A model generated the notes under the pieces. The model did no database searches and was not told where the DNA came from. It worked only from the letters and a program-made list of their open reading frames with translations. Below, in pieces: positions 36,181 to 48,469 of a stretch of 64,000 nt of DNA (its first letter is position 1; each line of letters begins with the position of its first letter). Both the position numbers and the translations under genes were made by a program. This stretch comes from Piliocolobus tephrosceles (lineage: Eukaryota > Chordata > Mammalia > Primates > Cercopithecidae): positions 29,123,853 to 29,187,852 of the forward strand of contig NC_045444.1 of the NCBI RefSeq assembly GCF_002776525.5, written 5' to 3'.

Positions 36181-36490
36181 TTCTCTTTTTTCTTTTTCTT
36201 TTTCTTTTTTTTGAGACAGAGTCCCACTCTGTTTCCAGGCTGGAGTGCAGTGGCGCGATCTCAGCTCACTGCAACCTCTCCCTCCGGGGTTCAAGCAATT
36301 CTGCTACCTCAGCCTCCTGAGTAGCTGGGACTACAGGCATGTTTCACCATGCCCAGCTAATTTTTGTATTGTTAGTAGAGACAGGGTTTCACCATGTTGG
36401 TCAAGATGGTCTACATCTCTGACCTCGTAATCCACCTACCTCAGCCTCCCAAAGTGCTGGGACTACAGGTGTGAGTCACCATGCCTGGCC
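36181..36490 (-). mobile_element. AluS-like element, antisense
   Basis: (CTTTTT)n tail, TTGAGACAGAGTCCCACTCT, GGCTGGAGTGCAGTGGCGCG, GTAGAGACAGGGTTTCACCA and left-arm end CACCATGCCTGGCC. Flanked by TGGAGTAT at 36172-36179 and 36491-36498. It is 2.1 kb upstream of the second exon. Confidence 0.93.
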
Positions 36491-36759
36491 TGGAGTATGT
36501 TATTAATAGTGTTTTAGCTTTCATTGTTCCCTCCATGCTGGGTTGTCAGCAATTCAAACCATTATGTTTTCCTAAGAAATAAATGAAAATTATGATTCAT
36601 TGAATTCTCTCTATACTCCATTTTGAGTATCCCCTTATAACAATACATATCACTGAACATTATTTTATGCTGCATTATCTGTTATTCTATCTAATTTTAC
36701 TTTAAAAAATTTATTGACTACCTCCACTGACGGTTAAGATGACGTCTTGTAGTCCATCA

Positions 36760-37275
36760 GTCTACAAATGTTTATTGAACTTTTAGTATGTGCCAAACAC
36801 TGTCTAGGTACTCGGGATCCAATAATAAATGGTTGAGATACGACTCCTACTCTCCTGGCTTTTGCATTCTAAGCAAGGGAAACAACTAAGCAGAAAACAT
36901 ATCAGTCTCATATGTCAAGTGGAGATATGTGTTCTAAGAAAAGTAAGGCTGGGAAAGTGGCATAGAGAATGGCATGGAGTGGAGCCATTTTTTTAAAGGA
37001 TGGTAGGAAAGAAAGGCTACAATAAGAAGATACCATTTGATCAGAGACCTAAAGCAATGGCATTCCATGAAGAAGAAAATGCAAAGTCCCTGCAGTAGAA
37101 GAGTGCTTGGCAGCCACGAGAAACAGCAATGTGGGGCTATTACAAATTTAAAGACGAGGAGAGAAGACCCAAATAAAATCCATTTATTAGTGGAGGTCAG
37201 ATAATGTAATATCTTATAAGTCACAGTAGGGACTTTGATTTCATTCTGAGTGAAATGGGAAGCCCTTGGACCCAC
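36760..37275 (-). mobile_element. L2 3' part, antisense
   Basis: Reverse-complement L2: TTATTGAACTTTTAGTATGT, CCAAACACTGTCTAGGTACT, ATTTGATCAGAGACCTAAAG, GAAGAAAATGCAAAGTCCCT and TGATTTCATTCTGAGTGAAA in the expected order. Confidence 0.75.
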
Positions 37276-37309
37276 TAAATATTTGTTTCATTATCAGTAA
37301 TAAACAGAT

Positions 37310-37455
37310 ACTATCTCAATAGCAAAACCTGGAAATTGATGGTGGTGAGGGTTGCACAACATTGTGAGTATACTTAATGCCACTGAATGGTACATTTTAA
37401 AATGGTGGAAATGATCAATTCTATGTTATGTGTGTTTTACCACAGTTATAAAAAG
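37310..37455 (+). mobile_element. Old L1 3' end
   Basis: GAGGGTTGCACAACATTGTG, TACTTAATGCCACTGAATGG and GTTTTACCACAGTTATAAAA match the 3' UTR end of old L1M-type elements. Confidence 0.65.
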
Positions 37456-37479
37456 CAAACATCTATCTGTAAATACTGC

Positions 37480-38030
37480 AGGCCAGAGTCTGTGCTAAGC
37501 ACTGTTGAAAACATAGATGATTCAGACACTCAGAATCTGCTTTGAGAGAGCCTATTCCATTTATTATAAATGTAAATACACAATGTAAGGTAGCATCAAT
37601 CATGTTCCAAACGAGAGGGCTAGGCTCGGATTTCACAGTGGGTATTCTCGTAAACATTAGTCTGGAAATGTACTCTCTGAAAATCAAAGGATGTTGCTCA
37701 AGTAAGTTTGGGAGATAATGCATCCTCCACCCCTCTTGGAGATTCACAGCACACATAGGCATATCACAGGCTCTAAAAATAAATACACGTTAAACCTGTC
37801 TAACTTTGCAGAACCTAATGACGCTAAACCATTTTGTTCGCAGGCCCTTTTCCCTGAATCATCTACTAACAGTCTGAGGATCTGGTATTCCAAAGAACCT
37901 ATGTCACAGATGACACAAAGCTGAGATAGGAAGGGGTTAGCGGAGAAAGTGTGATCTGAGCTGAACCCTAAAGGAAAGGTGATAGTTAGATTAGAGAAGA
38001 GGAAGGGCATTCAAGGCAGGTGAAATACTA
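37480..38030 (-). mobile_element. Probable L2, antisense
   Basis: CCAGAGTCTGTGCTAAGCAC at the start and GAGCTGAACCCTAAAGGAAA, GGAAGGGCATTCAAGGCAGG near the end follow antisense L2 order. The middle is poorly conserved. Confidence 0.5.
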
Positions 38031-38095
38031 AGTAATTCACTTCAAAGCAAGTCTCCTAGAACTTGCCTCCTCAAATACTATTGAGTTGCAGAACG

Positions 38096-38173
38096 AATAT
38101 CCTAAATATTGTAATTTAATATTTAAATTAAATATTGTAAATTAATATTGTAATATCCTAAACATTGTAATTT
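38096..38173. repeat. Near-tandem 22-bp repeat around an AT palindrome
   Basis: A 22-bp unit starting AATATCCTAAA is at 38096-38117 and again at 38152-38173 with one difference. Between them, 38118-38136 is a palindrome with 9-bp perfect arms (AATATTTAA / TTAAATATT) and one central base. Confidence 0.85.
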
Positions 38174-38568
38174 TTATAACCGTTAACTGGTAAACTTCTT
38201 CTAAAACACTCAGTATACCAAAACACTAAGATTAATTATTTTGCAGAAATTTTCTTAATTCTTTGTCATTCCTTTATAGACAACAAAGTTAAGGCCCAGA
38301 GAGACTATAACTTACACAGTCATCCCTGCTAATCGATGGCTGAGCGTCAGTTTTCTCACTCTGGGGCCAAGATCCTGTTCCATAAAGGAGGGAGTTGTGA
38401 TCTTTGTATGTCTGCCGTAGACACTTTGGAAATAAAGCAAAAAAAAAAAAAAAATCAATTCCCATGCAAGATGAAGATTTCAGCATGCAGTGGATATGGA
38501 AACAGAATCAAATTAAGGAACAACGCAAGCTTGGATTTTAATGAAGCTCATCTTTGTTTCTTTTGCAG

Positions 38569-38667
38569 ATCAAATTTTTGGCTCTCATCTGCACAAAGTG
38601 TGTGAACGTGAAAATTCCACAGTTCCGTGGTTTGTAAAGCAATGCATTGAAGCTGTTGAGAAAAGAG
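38569..38667 (+). CDS. ARHGAP15: ARHGAP15 internal exon (start of the RhoGAP domain)
   Basis: Internal coding exon of 99 bp, preceded by a pyrimidine-rich tract ending TTTCTTTTGCAG and followed by an AGAG|GTGGGT donor. It is phase 1 at both ends: two bases finishing an Asp codon, 32 codons, and one base of the next codon (Gly expected). The peptide begins QIFGSHLHKVCERENSTVPW and ends FVKQCIEAVEKR. This is the first helical part of a RhoGAP fold: the IFG-x-x-L opening, then the VPWFVKQCIEAVEKRG helix common to ARHGAP9/12/15/27. The catalytic arginine finger (GIYRxSG) lies immediately downstream in the protein and must be on the next exon, which I do not see before position 64000. The reading frame runs on without a break from the 7508-7630 exon across a 30.9 kb intron. 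No frameshift, premature stop or missing splice site is visible, so this is a working gene rather than a pseudogene. Confidence 0.94.
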
Positions 38668-41224
38668 GTGGGTGACTGAATGTGCAGCAGTTCCCCCCAT
38701 TACTGCACCCTCTACGCAACCAATACTCAAGTTAGCAGTGCCACTCGATTTGTCTGAGAAGCCATGCAATTAAAACTTGACTTGTGTTAATCGGTTAAGA
38801 GGATCAAGTTTCTTATTAACTTCAGTTTGTTTTTACAATAGGGACATTAGTAATTCTCACTAATGTTCTTTTTTTTTTTTTAATATTTTGTCTGTCTGAC
38901 ATACTGTTGATTCAAGTGCAAACTTCTTGTTTTCAAGCCAGTGATAAAACATTCATAAAATATCAGCACTCACAGTGTTAGAACCCTCCTAACATTCATG
39001 CTGGTAGATGTTGTGCCAGAACAATTTTTGGTAAGCCCCCAACATTACCCAAGTTAAGCAAACAGCATTCCGAATCGCACACAGTGATATCCCACCTTCC
39101 ACACGTCTCTGTTCAGTACAGAATACGGTAACGGGTTTTTCAGGAACAATTAAAAGACACACCTCAAAAGATGACCTTTGATTCTTCTATTTAAGCCTTC
39201 TGTTTTTCATCTGAAATTATTTCATCTTACTGAAGGGAACAAAACAAAACCTAATGGAATCATCATTTCTACTCCACTCTATCTGTGGGGTGTTTTTCCT
39301 TCAAACTATGACTTCATTCATTCAAGGTCATTTTTCCTGGAAGATACATATAGTAGATGCAGAATCTTAAAAAATGTATTGTATAAAAATGGGAGGCTTC
39401 ATCACCATCTGTTACAAGTTTACAACATATTCCCAGGATCTAGGGGGATATATATCATGTAAAAGATAGAGGTGTTTTCAGAAAAAGGACTGGTGAACCT
39501 ATTCCCATTTCCGGCTCCTAGTCTCTTAAGACAATAGAACCAAGGGGAAAAAATCTTTACCCAGTAATCTGCTAAGAAAAAGCCATTTTAATTCTCTCAA
39601 TGTTACCTGGCTTTATTATAAAAGCATAATAAAAATGGTCTGCAATTTCTAACTCCTGGAAATTCATACTTTAATTATACTGTAAGGACAGCCTTGGGAT
39701 CCTATTATTCCCCTGTCAGTAGGGAATGAGAGAATAACAAGAAGGGGAAGAGTGGGTAGGGAATGTGGATGAAGAGAATGACTTTGGGGAAAGCATATCA
39801 ACACATCAGAGAGAAGAGCAGAGAGTACAGTGAGAGTAGAAAGCAGCAACTGCAGGATGAACACGGGAGAAGTGTCTATGAGAAATGAAGTCAATTGGAG
39901 TTCAGAGAAAAATGTGTTTTTATTGCAAGTTGCAATTTCATTTAATTTTATAAGTATATATTTTAGGAATAAATATTCTTTAGTAAGTACCTAAAGCCAA
40001 AATAGATCACTGGGAATATTATAATGTTATTATTTCCAGTAGCTAAATGGTCATCATTTTCAGGAAATCTTCATCCACTTATAAATACTCAGCGCCAACA
40101 GTGTGAGTATTGTTATATTAGACCAAAAATCCAAATAGGACATTGGGGAAGCACATAATAAGATGTGTGCGTGTGTAAAGAAGTGCTCCATACCCCTCGA
40201 TTTATGTCTCTACCCTAGGCAAAACAAAAAACCGCTAGATGAAGCCTTGCGGTGTGCAGATATTATAATATTGTAGAGTAGAAAATGTCTATAAATAGAA
40301 ACCATATCTTCAGTTCATGGCATTTTGTTGGTGATTTTTAATAAAATAAGACAATGTTTTTGCTGACTGGAGCAATCACATCTAGCGTTATATTTCATTG
40401 TCCCTATGTTTACTCTTAAAAAGAATTTGTAGATCAAGCACTAAACAGGCACTAATCACACATATGATTATTAAAATAATTCCTAAGCATTTTAATGAAA
40501 CTCAAAGACTTTCCAATTCCACAAAGCAACTGATAATTCAAAGTGCTTTGGCAGTGTCAGCTTAAAGGAACCCTATGGAAATATTCAATAAAAACTAAGA
40601 AGCACAAGATAAACCTCTCACATCATTGCAAGATTTACAAGTGTGTACTTTTGATTATAATTTTCTATGATCATTTGGTTGGATTAATATTCTTATATTT
40701 ATACACCAATTCTATTTACTCAAAGTGTTGTTTTTACGAAATTCTGGCATAAAGCATTTCAGGACAGAAATAATTTATGTGAATCTAAGTCCAATGTTTA
40801 TGCAGGCTTCTGATGACATTTTATGCTGGGGTTGGTATTAGGAAGTAGCATATAAAGGTGCCAAGTCTCTCAGCATGGCTGGGACTCAGCATATCTGGAT
40901 CCCTCCTTCTAATGGCCAGATACTCTCCCAGCCAAGAAACTCAACTGCAGAGTCATGGGAAATGCTGATGGACCAGTTATGGGAAAGGAACATTTAATGA
41001 AAACTGTGTGTTTACTCTCACAGTCTTAGGGAAATGGTCTTGATACTCACTACATCGGCACATTGGCTGTTATAAAAAAGATTTGTTTCCGTCTCTCTCT
41101 TTTTTTTCTTGTGATTATTTTTTACTCCTTTTAAAAAATCATCTACAAATTGTGGCCATGTCTCTAAAATGCTTATTAGATGGATGATTTAAAATGAAAC
41201 ATTTTCAGGAAGGCAGATCTCACT

Positions 41225-41284
41225 ATTCATTCATTCATTCATCTATCGATCCAGTCAGTCAGTCAGTCAGTCAGTCAGTCAGTT
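41225..41284. repeat. (ATTC)n followed by (CAGT)n microsatellites
   Basis: About four ATTC units at 41225-41241, then about eight CAGT units at 41252-41284, separated by 10 bp. Confidence 0.9.
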
Positions 41285-41908
41285 AGTTATTTGTCTTACC
41301 TGTTTGCATCGAACACAGCCAAATTGCTCACACTTCTGTAGTCTCTCCAAGGAAATTCTACCCAGTACTTGGCACAAGATGCATTCTTTATTCATCCCTG
41401 GTAAGGTGATTACATTTTAAATTTTGCAACTTTTGTGCATACCTAGAAGAAAATCTGTTAATAAACTGAATGTAAACCAATTTAGCTAATAACTTGTTTA
41501 GTACATTTCCATATCTTCATTTGGTTCTCTTTATTACTCGAAACTACCAGAGCATTCTTCTTCTCACCAACTGTTATAACTAGATTAACTTTATTTCTGT
41601 GGTTTCTGACATTGTCTGTTGAGCCTTGAAAATACAAGCAAAATTTGGAAGACAAACTCTTAAGGAGCATGTTAATCTTTAAAGCTCTTCCAAGTGGCTC
41701 TTTCCCTTGCCTTGCCCTTATGGTTGTAGAGCATGTATCTGAGAAATCATAATTAGCCAATGAAAAACTCAACGTATGTTTCTTTTACAAAGTAATTTCT
41801 GTGAAAATATTAAAACATGGTTCTGCTAATTCTTAATTCATATCCTGGGTACAATGACCAAAAGCATGAGATCATCTGACACTGTTTTGGCGGTTTGAGG
41901 AAACAAGC

Positions 41909-41916
41909 ATGTACAG
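41909..41916. repeat. 8-bp target-site duplication, left copy, of a hAT element
   Basis: ATGTACAG, matched by ATGTAGAG at 42122-42129, seven of eight bases. Eight base pairs is the hAT duplication length. Confidence 0.75.
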
Positions 41917-42121
41917 CAGGGGTATCTAATCTTTTGGCTTCCTTGGGTCATATTGGAAGAAGAATAATTGTCTTGGGCTGCACATAGCATTACATACACT
42001 AATGCTAACAATAGCTAGTGAGCTTTAAACAATGCAGAAAAATCTCATAGTGCTTTAAGAAAGCTTACGAATTTGTGTTGGGCTCCATTCAAATCCCTGG
42101 GCCATGGGTTGGGAAAGTTTG
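41917..42121. mobile_element. Non-autonomous hAT-type DNA transposon (MER class)
   Basis: 205 bp from CAGGGGTATCTAATCTTTTG to GGGTTGGGAAAGTTTG. The interior has TTGTCTTGGGCTGCACATAG, CTAACAATAGCTAGTGAGCT and ACGAATTTGTGTTGGGCTCC. It is a complete copy of a common small hAT-like element with degenerate inverted ends and no coding capacity. I do not give a subfamily name because I am not sure of it. Confidence 0.8.
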
Positions 42122-42479
42122 ATGTAGAGGAAGGCATTGTGACATACAGTAGATATAAGCAGTGAGAAGTTCATTTTTCACTATGTTATAGAACACTTTG
42201 TGTAGTTTATGATGACATATGTGTAGAAATTGCTTACTTAAAAATATGATCACCTGTGTCTGTCAGATACAAGGGCCTAGGAGACCTGAACTAAACAAAG
42301 TATATATTTTAAACTGGTGTGACATGTAGTAAGACCTTAATTCATAGTTCTTTTTATGCCAAGCATGTAACTGGCTATCCTTTGTTGAGGTCCATTATTT
42401 GGAAAGAAGCTTTATACAGCACATGACACCTTGTAAGCACTTGATAAATATTGGTTAAATGAAGTAATCGAAGCCAAAT

Positions 42480-42640
42480 AGCTATTGAGTACCTACTGTG
42501 TGTCATCTTCTGTCTTACCAGTTGATAACACAGAGGAGATAGACATTAAACAGACACACACGATTTTGTATGTTAGCATAAACTGTGATGAGTACTATCA
42601 GAGAAAAGGACAGATCCTACAAGACAGAAAAACCATGACA
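42480..42640 (-). mobile_element. Probable L2 or MIR 3' end, antisense
   Basis: ATTGAGTACCTACTGTGTGT and ACACAGAGGAGATAGACATT resemble the antisense L2 terminus. Confidence 0.45.
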
Positions 42641-42955
42641 ATAATAAAAAGCAGGGAACTATGTGTGCTTAAAAATAATGTAATCAACCCTGAACAATAA
42701 ACATATATTTGTTTGGCTTTATCTTCGTTATCAGATCAGGAGAGATTTAATTTTGCCTTATTTTGCAGGTTATTTTCTTGACACATTGTGACTATGTAAT
42801 ATAGGGAGTTCTTTGGTGTGAGATCTAAAAGGACATGTCTTAAGTGGCGAACCAGTCATATTTCTACTCAATAATATCAAACATGCATTTTGGCAAATAC
42901 GTATTTTATGTAAGAGTAGGGTTAACTAGATGAATGAGCGTATTTCTACCCTACA

Positions 42956-43033
42956 CATATTTTTATGCATCCAAAATATATTTGGTGCACAAAAAAATGG
43001 TGCATATTTTTATGCATCCAAAATATGTTTGGT
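42956..43033. repeat. 31-bp repeat in direct orientation, 47 bp period
   Basis: The unit starting CATATTTTTATGCATCC is at 42956-42986 and again at 43003-43033, 30 of 31 bases identical. Confidence 0.88.
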
Positions 43034-43184
43034 TTTAAGGCAATAACATTAATTTTCTTAAGTTTGTAATATAATTTAGATTGGCGCTCATCATTTGGAA
43101 TATGTCTTAACTCATACTTCCTTCATGATTCCCGGTTCTGGTTAATATGCACCCATACTATTTTAAAACATTAAAATGATACCT

Positions 43185-43255
43185 GGAGATTTATTGTACA
43201 ATAATGTGAATATACTTAAAATCACTGAACTATACACTTAAAAAGGATTAGGAAG
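43185..43255 (+). mobile_element. Old L1 3' end fragment
   Basis: TTGTACAATAATGTGAATAT, then CACTGAACTATACACTTAAA, matches the terminal part of old L1M-type 3' UTRs. Confidence 0.5.
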
Positions 43256-46141
43256 AGAAATGGTATGTCACATGCTTTTGACCACAATTTTTTTCAAATG
43301 AAATCATGCTTTTCAAATGTGATAATTCCAGGTATAAGCAACTTTGCAGAATGCTTCAGCAGATGCTAATCAACAAGAAGTTTGCCCTTTCTGTCTTTTT
43401 TCTGGAACACGAAATACTATGACAGGAATGGTACACAAAGTTACATATTTGACTTGGTGCCTAAAAGCCACCCTGGGATCCATAACCTTGCTTAAAGATT
43501 TAAGAAAGACCTTTAGTCTACTTCTGAGAAGGTCTTTAGCCTCAAAAACTTTATCTCTCAACTTGCCTTCTTAGCAGCTGTTATATTTTTTTGCTGTCGT
43601 TTGTTTGACAGGATCCAGTTATAGGTTCCGATGTCTGTTTAAAGAAACAAGGAGGCTGTTGGCTTTAAAATTCCCTCATTGCTTGTGTGATCAGCATTTT
43701 CCCAGGCTTTTCTACATAGTTGGCCAAGCAAAGGGACTGACCTTTTGTAGCAAACACTTTTTCATTTCAAAATGCTCACTTTGATTTTTGTCCCATTTTA
43801 TGCTCATTCCAAACTGTTTACAACCCACTAAAAATGACTGTGAATTATATGTTTGTGTAATGGATTCCTTTTGTGGTCTGAGTGGAATGTTTACTTTGAA
43901 CAATTAGTTATCTTTGGGTAGATTATAGCAACTTGGAAAAAGGATGGCTAAAATTATTATTATACCTTAACTGTTTCTTTTTTGGTAATTCCTCTACTGT
44001 TAGTTGAAGTTTGAGAGAATTTCAAATTAACAAGCCTGTGACATTATAAATGAAACCTGTTTAATTTTGTGACTATTTGGATATGTGTGTTAATATCATG
44101 AAAAAGAGTGGCTGGACACCTAACTCAACTCAGGAATATACTTATCTAACAAAAATTAAAAACATGGCATGTAAATAAATATATGAATATTTGCCATATA
44201 CATGTTGCATTTGCATATGCATGTGTATATGTTATATAAATAACAGGCATGATGATAGTACAGCTATTGTACAGTACACATTGTACAGTATTGTAGCAAG
44301 CATTGTAGTTGTTAATATAATTTCCCTGATATTTGATCCAGTGCACCAGTCTGCCTCTTGAGATCCTACCGAGTGCTTACTTGCAAAAATCAGACTTTAC
44401 ATAGTTGTTTCCCGTTGCCTTTGAATCCAGGCCCCAAAACTGCAGATCATATTGCCTTCTCTAGACAAGCTCTGCTCCCAGTTCTGCTAATTTTATACTG
44501 TTCATTCTTTCCCACTTTGGGATAATCTATTATAGTTGGATCCAGGCACGCACTAAAGGCTGATACTTCCATGAAGAATGTGCAATTTGTACTGTTTAGT
44601 TTGTGACGAGATTCTTGAAAACTTTTATGATTCTGTCTTGTTCCAGAGAGACTTCTGCTTGCTAGTTTTATAAGCAGTGAGTGAAAAAAAGTAACAAAAA
44701 CAAAACAAACTGATAAAAATTACATGCTCCAAAAAAAAAAAAAAAAAAAAAAGAGTACAAGATAAGCACTTTTTTCTTTTTCCCTGGAGAATATTTGTGG
44801 ACAGAACAAAAATGTTTCTGAGGTCACTGACCTTTTTTTGTTGTTGTTTTTAAGTGTTTGCTTTTCATGCCTTAGGTTAGGCATCCGCATGCATTTACAA
44901 TGGAGATGATCTTCAAAGAAGCTCCGAGAATGTTTGCAGTGAATCTCTTTGGCTTTTCTGAGTTAAAATTAAGACCAGTTTAGTGCTTTGGTGTTTTGTG
45001 TTTTGTTTTGTTTTGTTTTAATGCAGCCACAAGGACTGCCACCTTCCTGACAGCATAGTGTTGTGCTGGGTCCAAGCTGGAATTGGCTCTTTGGGGTAGT
45101 CACGCTGGGGCCTCTGTGTCTGTAAGAAAGCCACATTTAGGACTCGAGGGGAAGACAAAATCAAAAAAGAATAAACAGGAAACAGTCAGCAAGAGGATAA
45201 AGGAGAAACTAGGAAAAGACAACCAAAAGAAATCAGAGATGACAAGGTGGAGAGGCGGGGGAAAAGCTGTATTTTGCAATTAAGAAAACAAATGTGGATA
45301 AGAGGACATGCTTGTGAGGTCTGTCAGAAAGAGAAGACAAACTAGTGAACACATTGCCATCTCTGCCATAGGTACCTGATACATGCTTTGCTGTTCCAGA
45401 GAAACTTCCTCATTCTTAAGAAAATGCTTGAAACTTAAACCTTGCAATTTATGGCATGCATTGAATGTTCACAAACTCTGTATACAGAACCAGTTATTGA
45501 TTAATTCACTGTATTTATTAGTGACATTTAACAGAGTTTATGTCTAGCAATGCATGACAGTCTTATTATCAAAAAGAAAGCTTAAACATAACAGAAGTTA
45601 ATGTAGGAATAAACGTGCAGTTCAACAACCAGAGAGGCTATCTAAGAAATACAGCATTGTGGCTCTGGTCAAATCAGTCAGCGGATATTCCCACACTTTA
45701 AAATCCACAATGCATCAGAATAAATAATGTCTCTTCCCAGATACAGCCTGAGTCTAATTTCCAACCTCCACCCCCAATGTAAAGTTTAGGTTCTTTACAT
45801 ACTTTTCCCTTGGAGTCAGTTGGAAGGAACAGAGCCAAAATTAAGACCCTAGGAAATTAGCTTCTTATTGTGAATGGGGAATTTAAATAATGCAGCACCT
45901 CAACTTACCAAGATGCAATACTCTCAAATAGTCTATAGTGGTGTCATTTACACAATGGGAGTTCTAGGACTGGGAGTTTTCCCATTAAAAGGCCCTATAT
46001 GCAGAAGTTAATAGTTCAACCATAAAAATAATCTTGGCTGAAAGTTAGCAGGATGTTTTAGCCTAGAAGCAAATGTTTACAAAATTTGAAAAAAATTGCA
46101 TGCATTTGGAAAGCTTTCAGGTTTTCAAAAAGCAGAAGCAA

Positions 46142-46145
<4 letters not shown>
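43256..46145 (+). other. ARHGAP15: Mostly unique intron
   Basis: Contains a 22-base A run at 44731-44752 and a (TTTTG)n patch at 44999-45020. No exon or named repeat otherwise seen. Confidence 0.55.

Positions 46146-46185
<40 letters not shown>
46146..46185. repeat. (AAT)n microsatellite
   Basis: About thirteen uninterrupted trinucleotide units. Confidence 0.95.
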
Positions 46186-46186
<1 letters not shown>

Positions 46187-48469
46187 CAGTCAGAGATTTT
46201 CAGATTTTTTTTGCCCTAGCATTCAAAAACTGATTTGTAGCTTTTCAATACAAATGTTTTGATTCTTGTCACATAATGTGAACTGATTGATTAAAAATAA
46301 TCAACTTTCACAACAGTGTCACTCTGTTTTATGAAATAATTTCTTGTTTACAGGTAGAAAAAGAATCTATACATTATATTTGTGTAGTTATTTCCTTAGG
46401 GCTTAAAAATTAATGATAATTAAGAAGTCAAATTAATTCAGGAAGCTATAATAGAAACCCAAATATTATACTCCTTTGTGGGTTTCCTAATGAATGATGT
46501 TCTTTTTAAAAGTTTATACGAAAAAAATGACATTTTCCAAGGAATTTTTATACTTTCAAATTGTGTGCTCAATTTAAGCATTAATCAATTAGTCTACACA
46601 TATATGGTAAAAGAGACATACAGATTCCAGGTGAAATAATTGCAGTGGTCTGTATGAATGAACATGACATATTTTTTGTACAGGATATTTAGAACTTTTC
46701 ACCCATTTCCTTAAAAGACTCGTGTCTTAGAGATTCCTCTAAATTCTTTGGGAGGTTATCTTACAGACTAGTAGACTATACAGTTAAAGATGTTTTTCTT
46801 GGGTTCAAAATAATCATTTATTTTCTTGTTTTATCTCTCTTTGCCTGATTTTATACTTTTCAAGCCACTTCCTATTTTCGGTTCAGAAAAAAAAAAAAAA
46901 TCAATTGGAAAAAATCAAGGGCTGGACACTTTGAGAAGAAAAGCTAACTCTGCAAAACCAAAATAGCTCTGAAATGATAATGCTGGAAGAATTCTTGAGG
47001 TTATAGTAGACCAGAGACCCAATATGTAAATACACGCTCTTTTTTAAGAAAATAATAATGCCCTAGATATAGGGTATAAGTATATCTTATAGAAGAAAAA
47101 TATTTAAAATATTACATTAAGTACATGATGTGCTCCTTCATGTATAAGCCAACTTCTCATATGGTGCCTTACACATAATGAATTCTCAGTAAATGGTGTA
47201 TAATCAGATAAATTATATTCAACATTGCTTAAATCCTCATTGGAGAGTTTGACACCATTGCTGCCCATGCATATAGTTGATACTATAAAAAGATCAGTCA
47301 CCAATAGTTGTTGGTTGAAGGCAGTTCAGAGAATAACATGGTCTGCAAATCCACTTTTTAAACATTTAAACAAGTTCATTTCTGATAAGAGTATATCATA
47401 TTGTTCAATAAGGTACCATTCTTTCTATCAATACCCAGCTATGCTAAACAATTGAAGTTAGGTTTCCTTAATGATTTTATTTTCAGAGATTTTTGGATAC
47501 TCCATTTAAGTTAACCATCAGCAACTACTAAAATATCCATTCTCTACTCATTTTCATCAGAGGAAGTCATATCCCATTAGGCATTGTTTCAATTCCAATA
47601 GCCTGCTGTTTTTAATCAAGTAACTGAATGGTAACTATGACTTGTAATTGACATGCCTGAGAATGGTCAGGCTTAGGCTCAGTTCCCGTAACCACACAGC
47701 AAGTTGAGCCCCACATCTTTTCCTTTAATTCAGACTTGGAATGCCATGTTAGTGCTGTTTTGTATTAGTTTACTTCCCTCTGAATATATCACCCTCTTGA
47801 TTCATTGTTTGTTTTCCATGTACCTCTCAGCAAATTTTTATTTGGATGATAATTTTTTTGAGTTGATAGGGACTGTCAAAGAATTAAAATAAGAAATATA
47901 TGGTCAATACACAGGATCTATCAATTTGAAGTTAATGAAGACAGAATACATGATTTTGCTATTGGATATTGATTTCATTTTCTCCAAATTTACTGCCTAG
48001 CAGAAAAAAAAGTTAAACTCTGCTGATGCTTTTAAAAGCTCTATAAAGACTTTGAATATACCAATGTTATTAAAATTGGACTGTTGTCTTTCTTCTTCTA
48101 AAATGATGTTGTTCTTGTTATATTTTACATTTTCTGACAGTTTGGGATGGCTAAGTCTTTAGTCTCCCTATAGAACAGTTGCACACCTAACAGATGGTAT
48201 TGTCACAACAGTGAGTTCTTTTCTTTCTTTTGTCTTGAAAGTAGGCATTTGACCATGTATTTGATATTGCATAGTCTAATATTGGAGTCCATGTGGTTGG
48301 CCCAGAGTTTGACAGCATAAGAAACATTTATTTCCTCTGGATTTAATTATTGACTCTGACATTTCATGCTGCTGGTTTTCTCAGGGTGATCTCAATTATA
48401 CCTAAAGCTTCAATGAGCCTTTCAATGACTTCAGAGCTCCTATATGCAAATAATTACTCAAGCTGTTTT
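46186..48469 (+). other. ARHGAP15: Mostly unique AT-rich intron
   Basis: No named repeat except a weak L2/MIR-like terminus near 47160-47200. No exon seen. Confidence 0.55.

Larger units (their letters stand above)
7631..38568 (+). other. ARHGAP15: ARHGAP15 intron of 30,938 bp between the two exons
   Basis: GTACAG donor at the 5' end and TTTGCAG acceptor at the 3' end; phase 1. It carries eight Alus, L2 and MIR fragments and much unique AT-rich DNA. No additional ARHGAP15 exon is expected because the peptides on either side are contiguous in the protein, and I see no independent gene. Confidence 0.88.
38668..41916 (+). other. ARHGAP15: Mostly unique intron after the second exon
   Basis: No Alu, L1 or LTR recognised. 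It contains short microsatellites (listed) and a T run at 38871-38882. Open frames up to 96 codons look random. Confidence 0.6.

Noticed and set aside
36060..36430. Open frames of 61-86 codons
   Set aside because: Read mostly from an antisense Alu and its T-rich tail.
41225..41284. Possible CRISPR-like or satellite array
   Set aside because: Plain tetranucleotide microsatellites without spacers; vertebrate genome.
45083..45283. Lysine-rich 66-codon open frame
   Set aside because: The composition follows A-rich DNA; no supporting motif.
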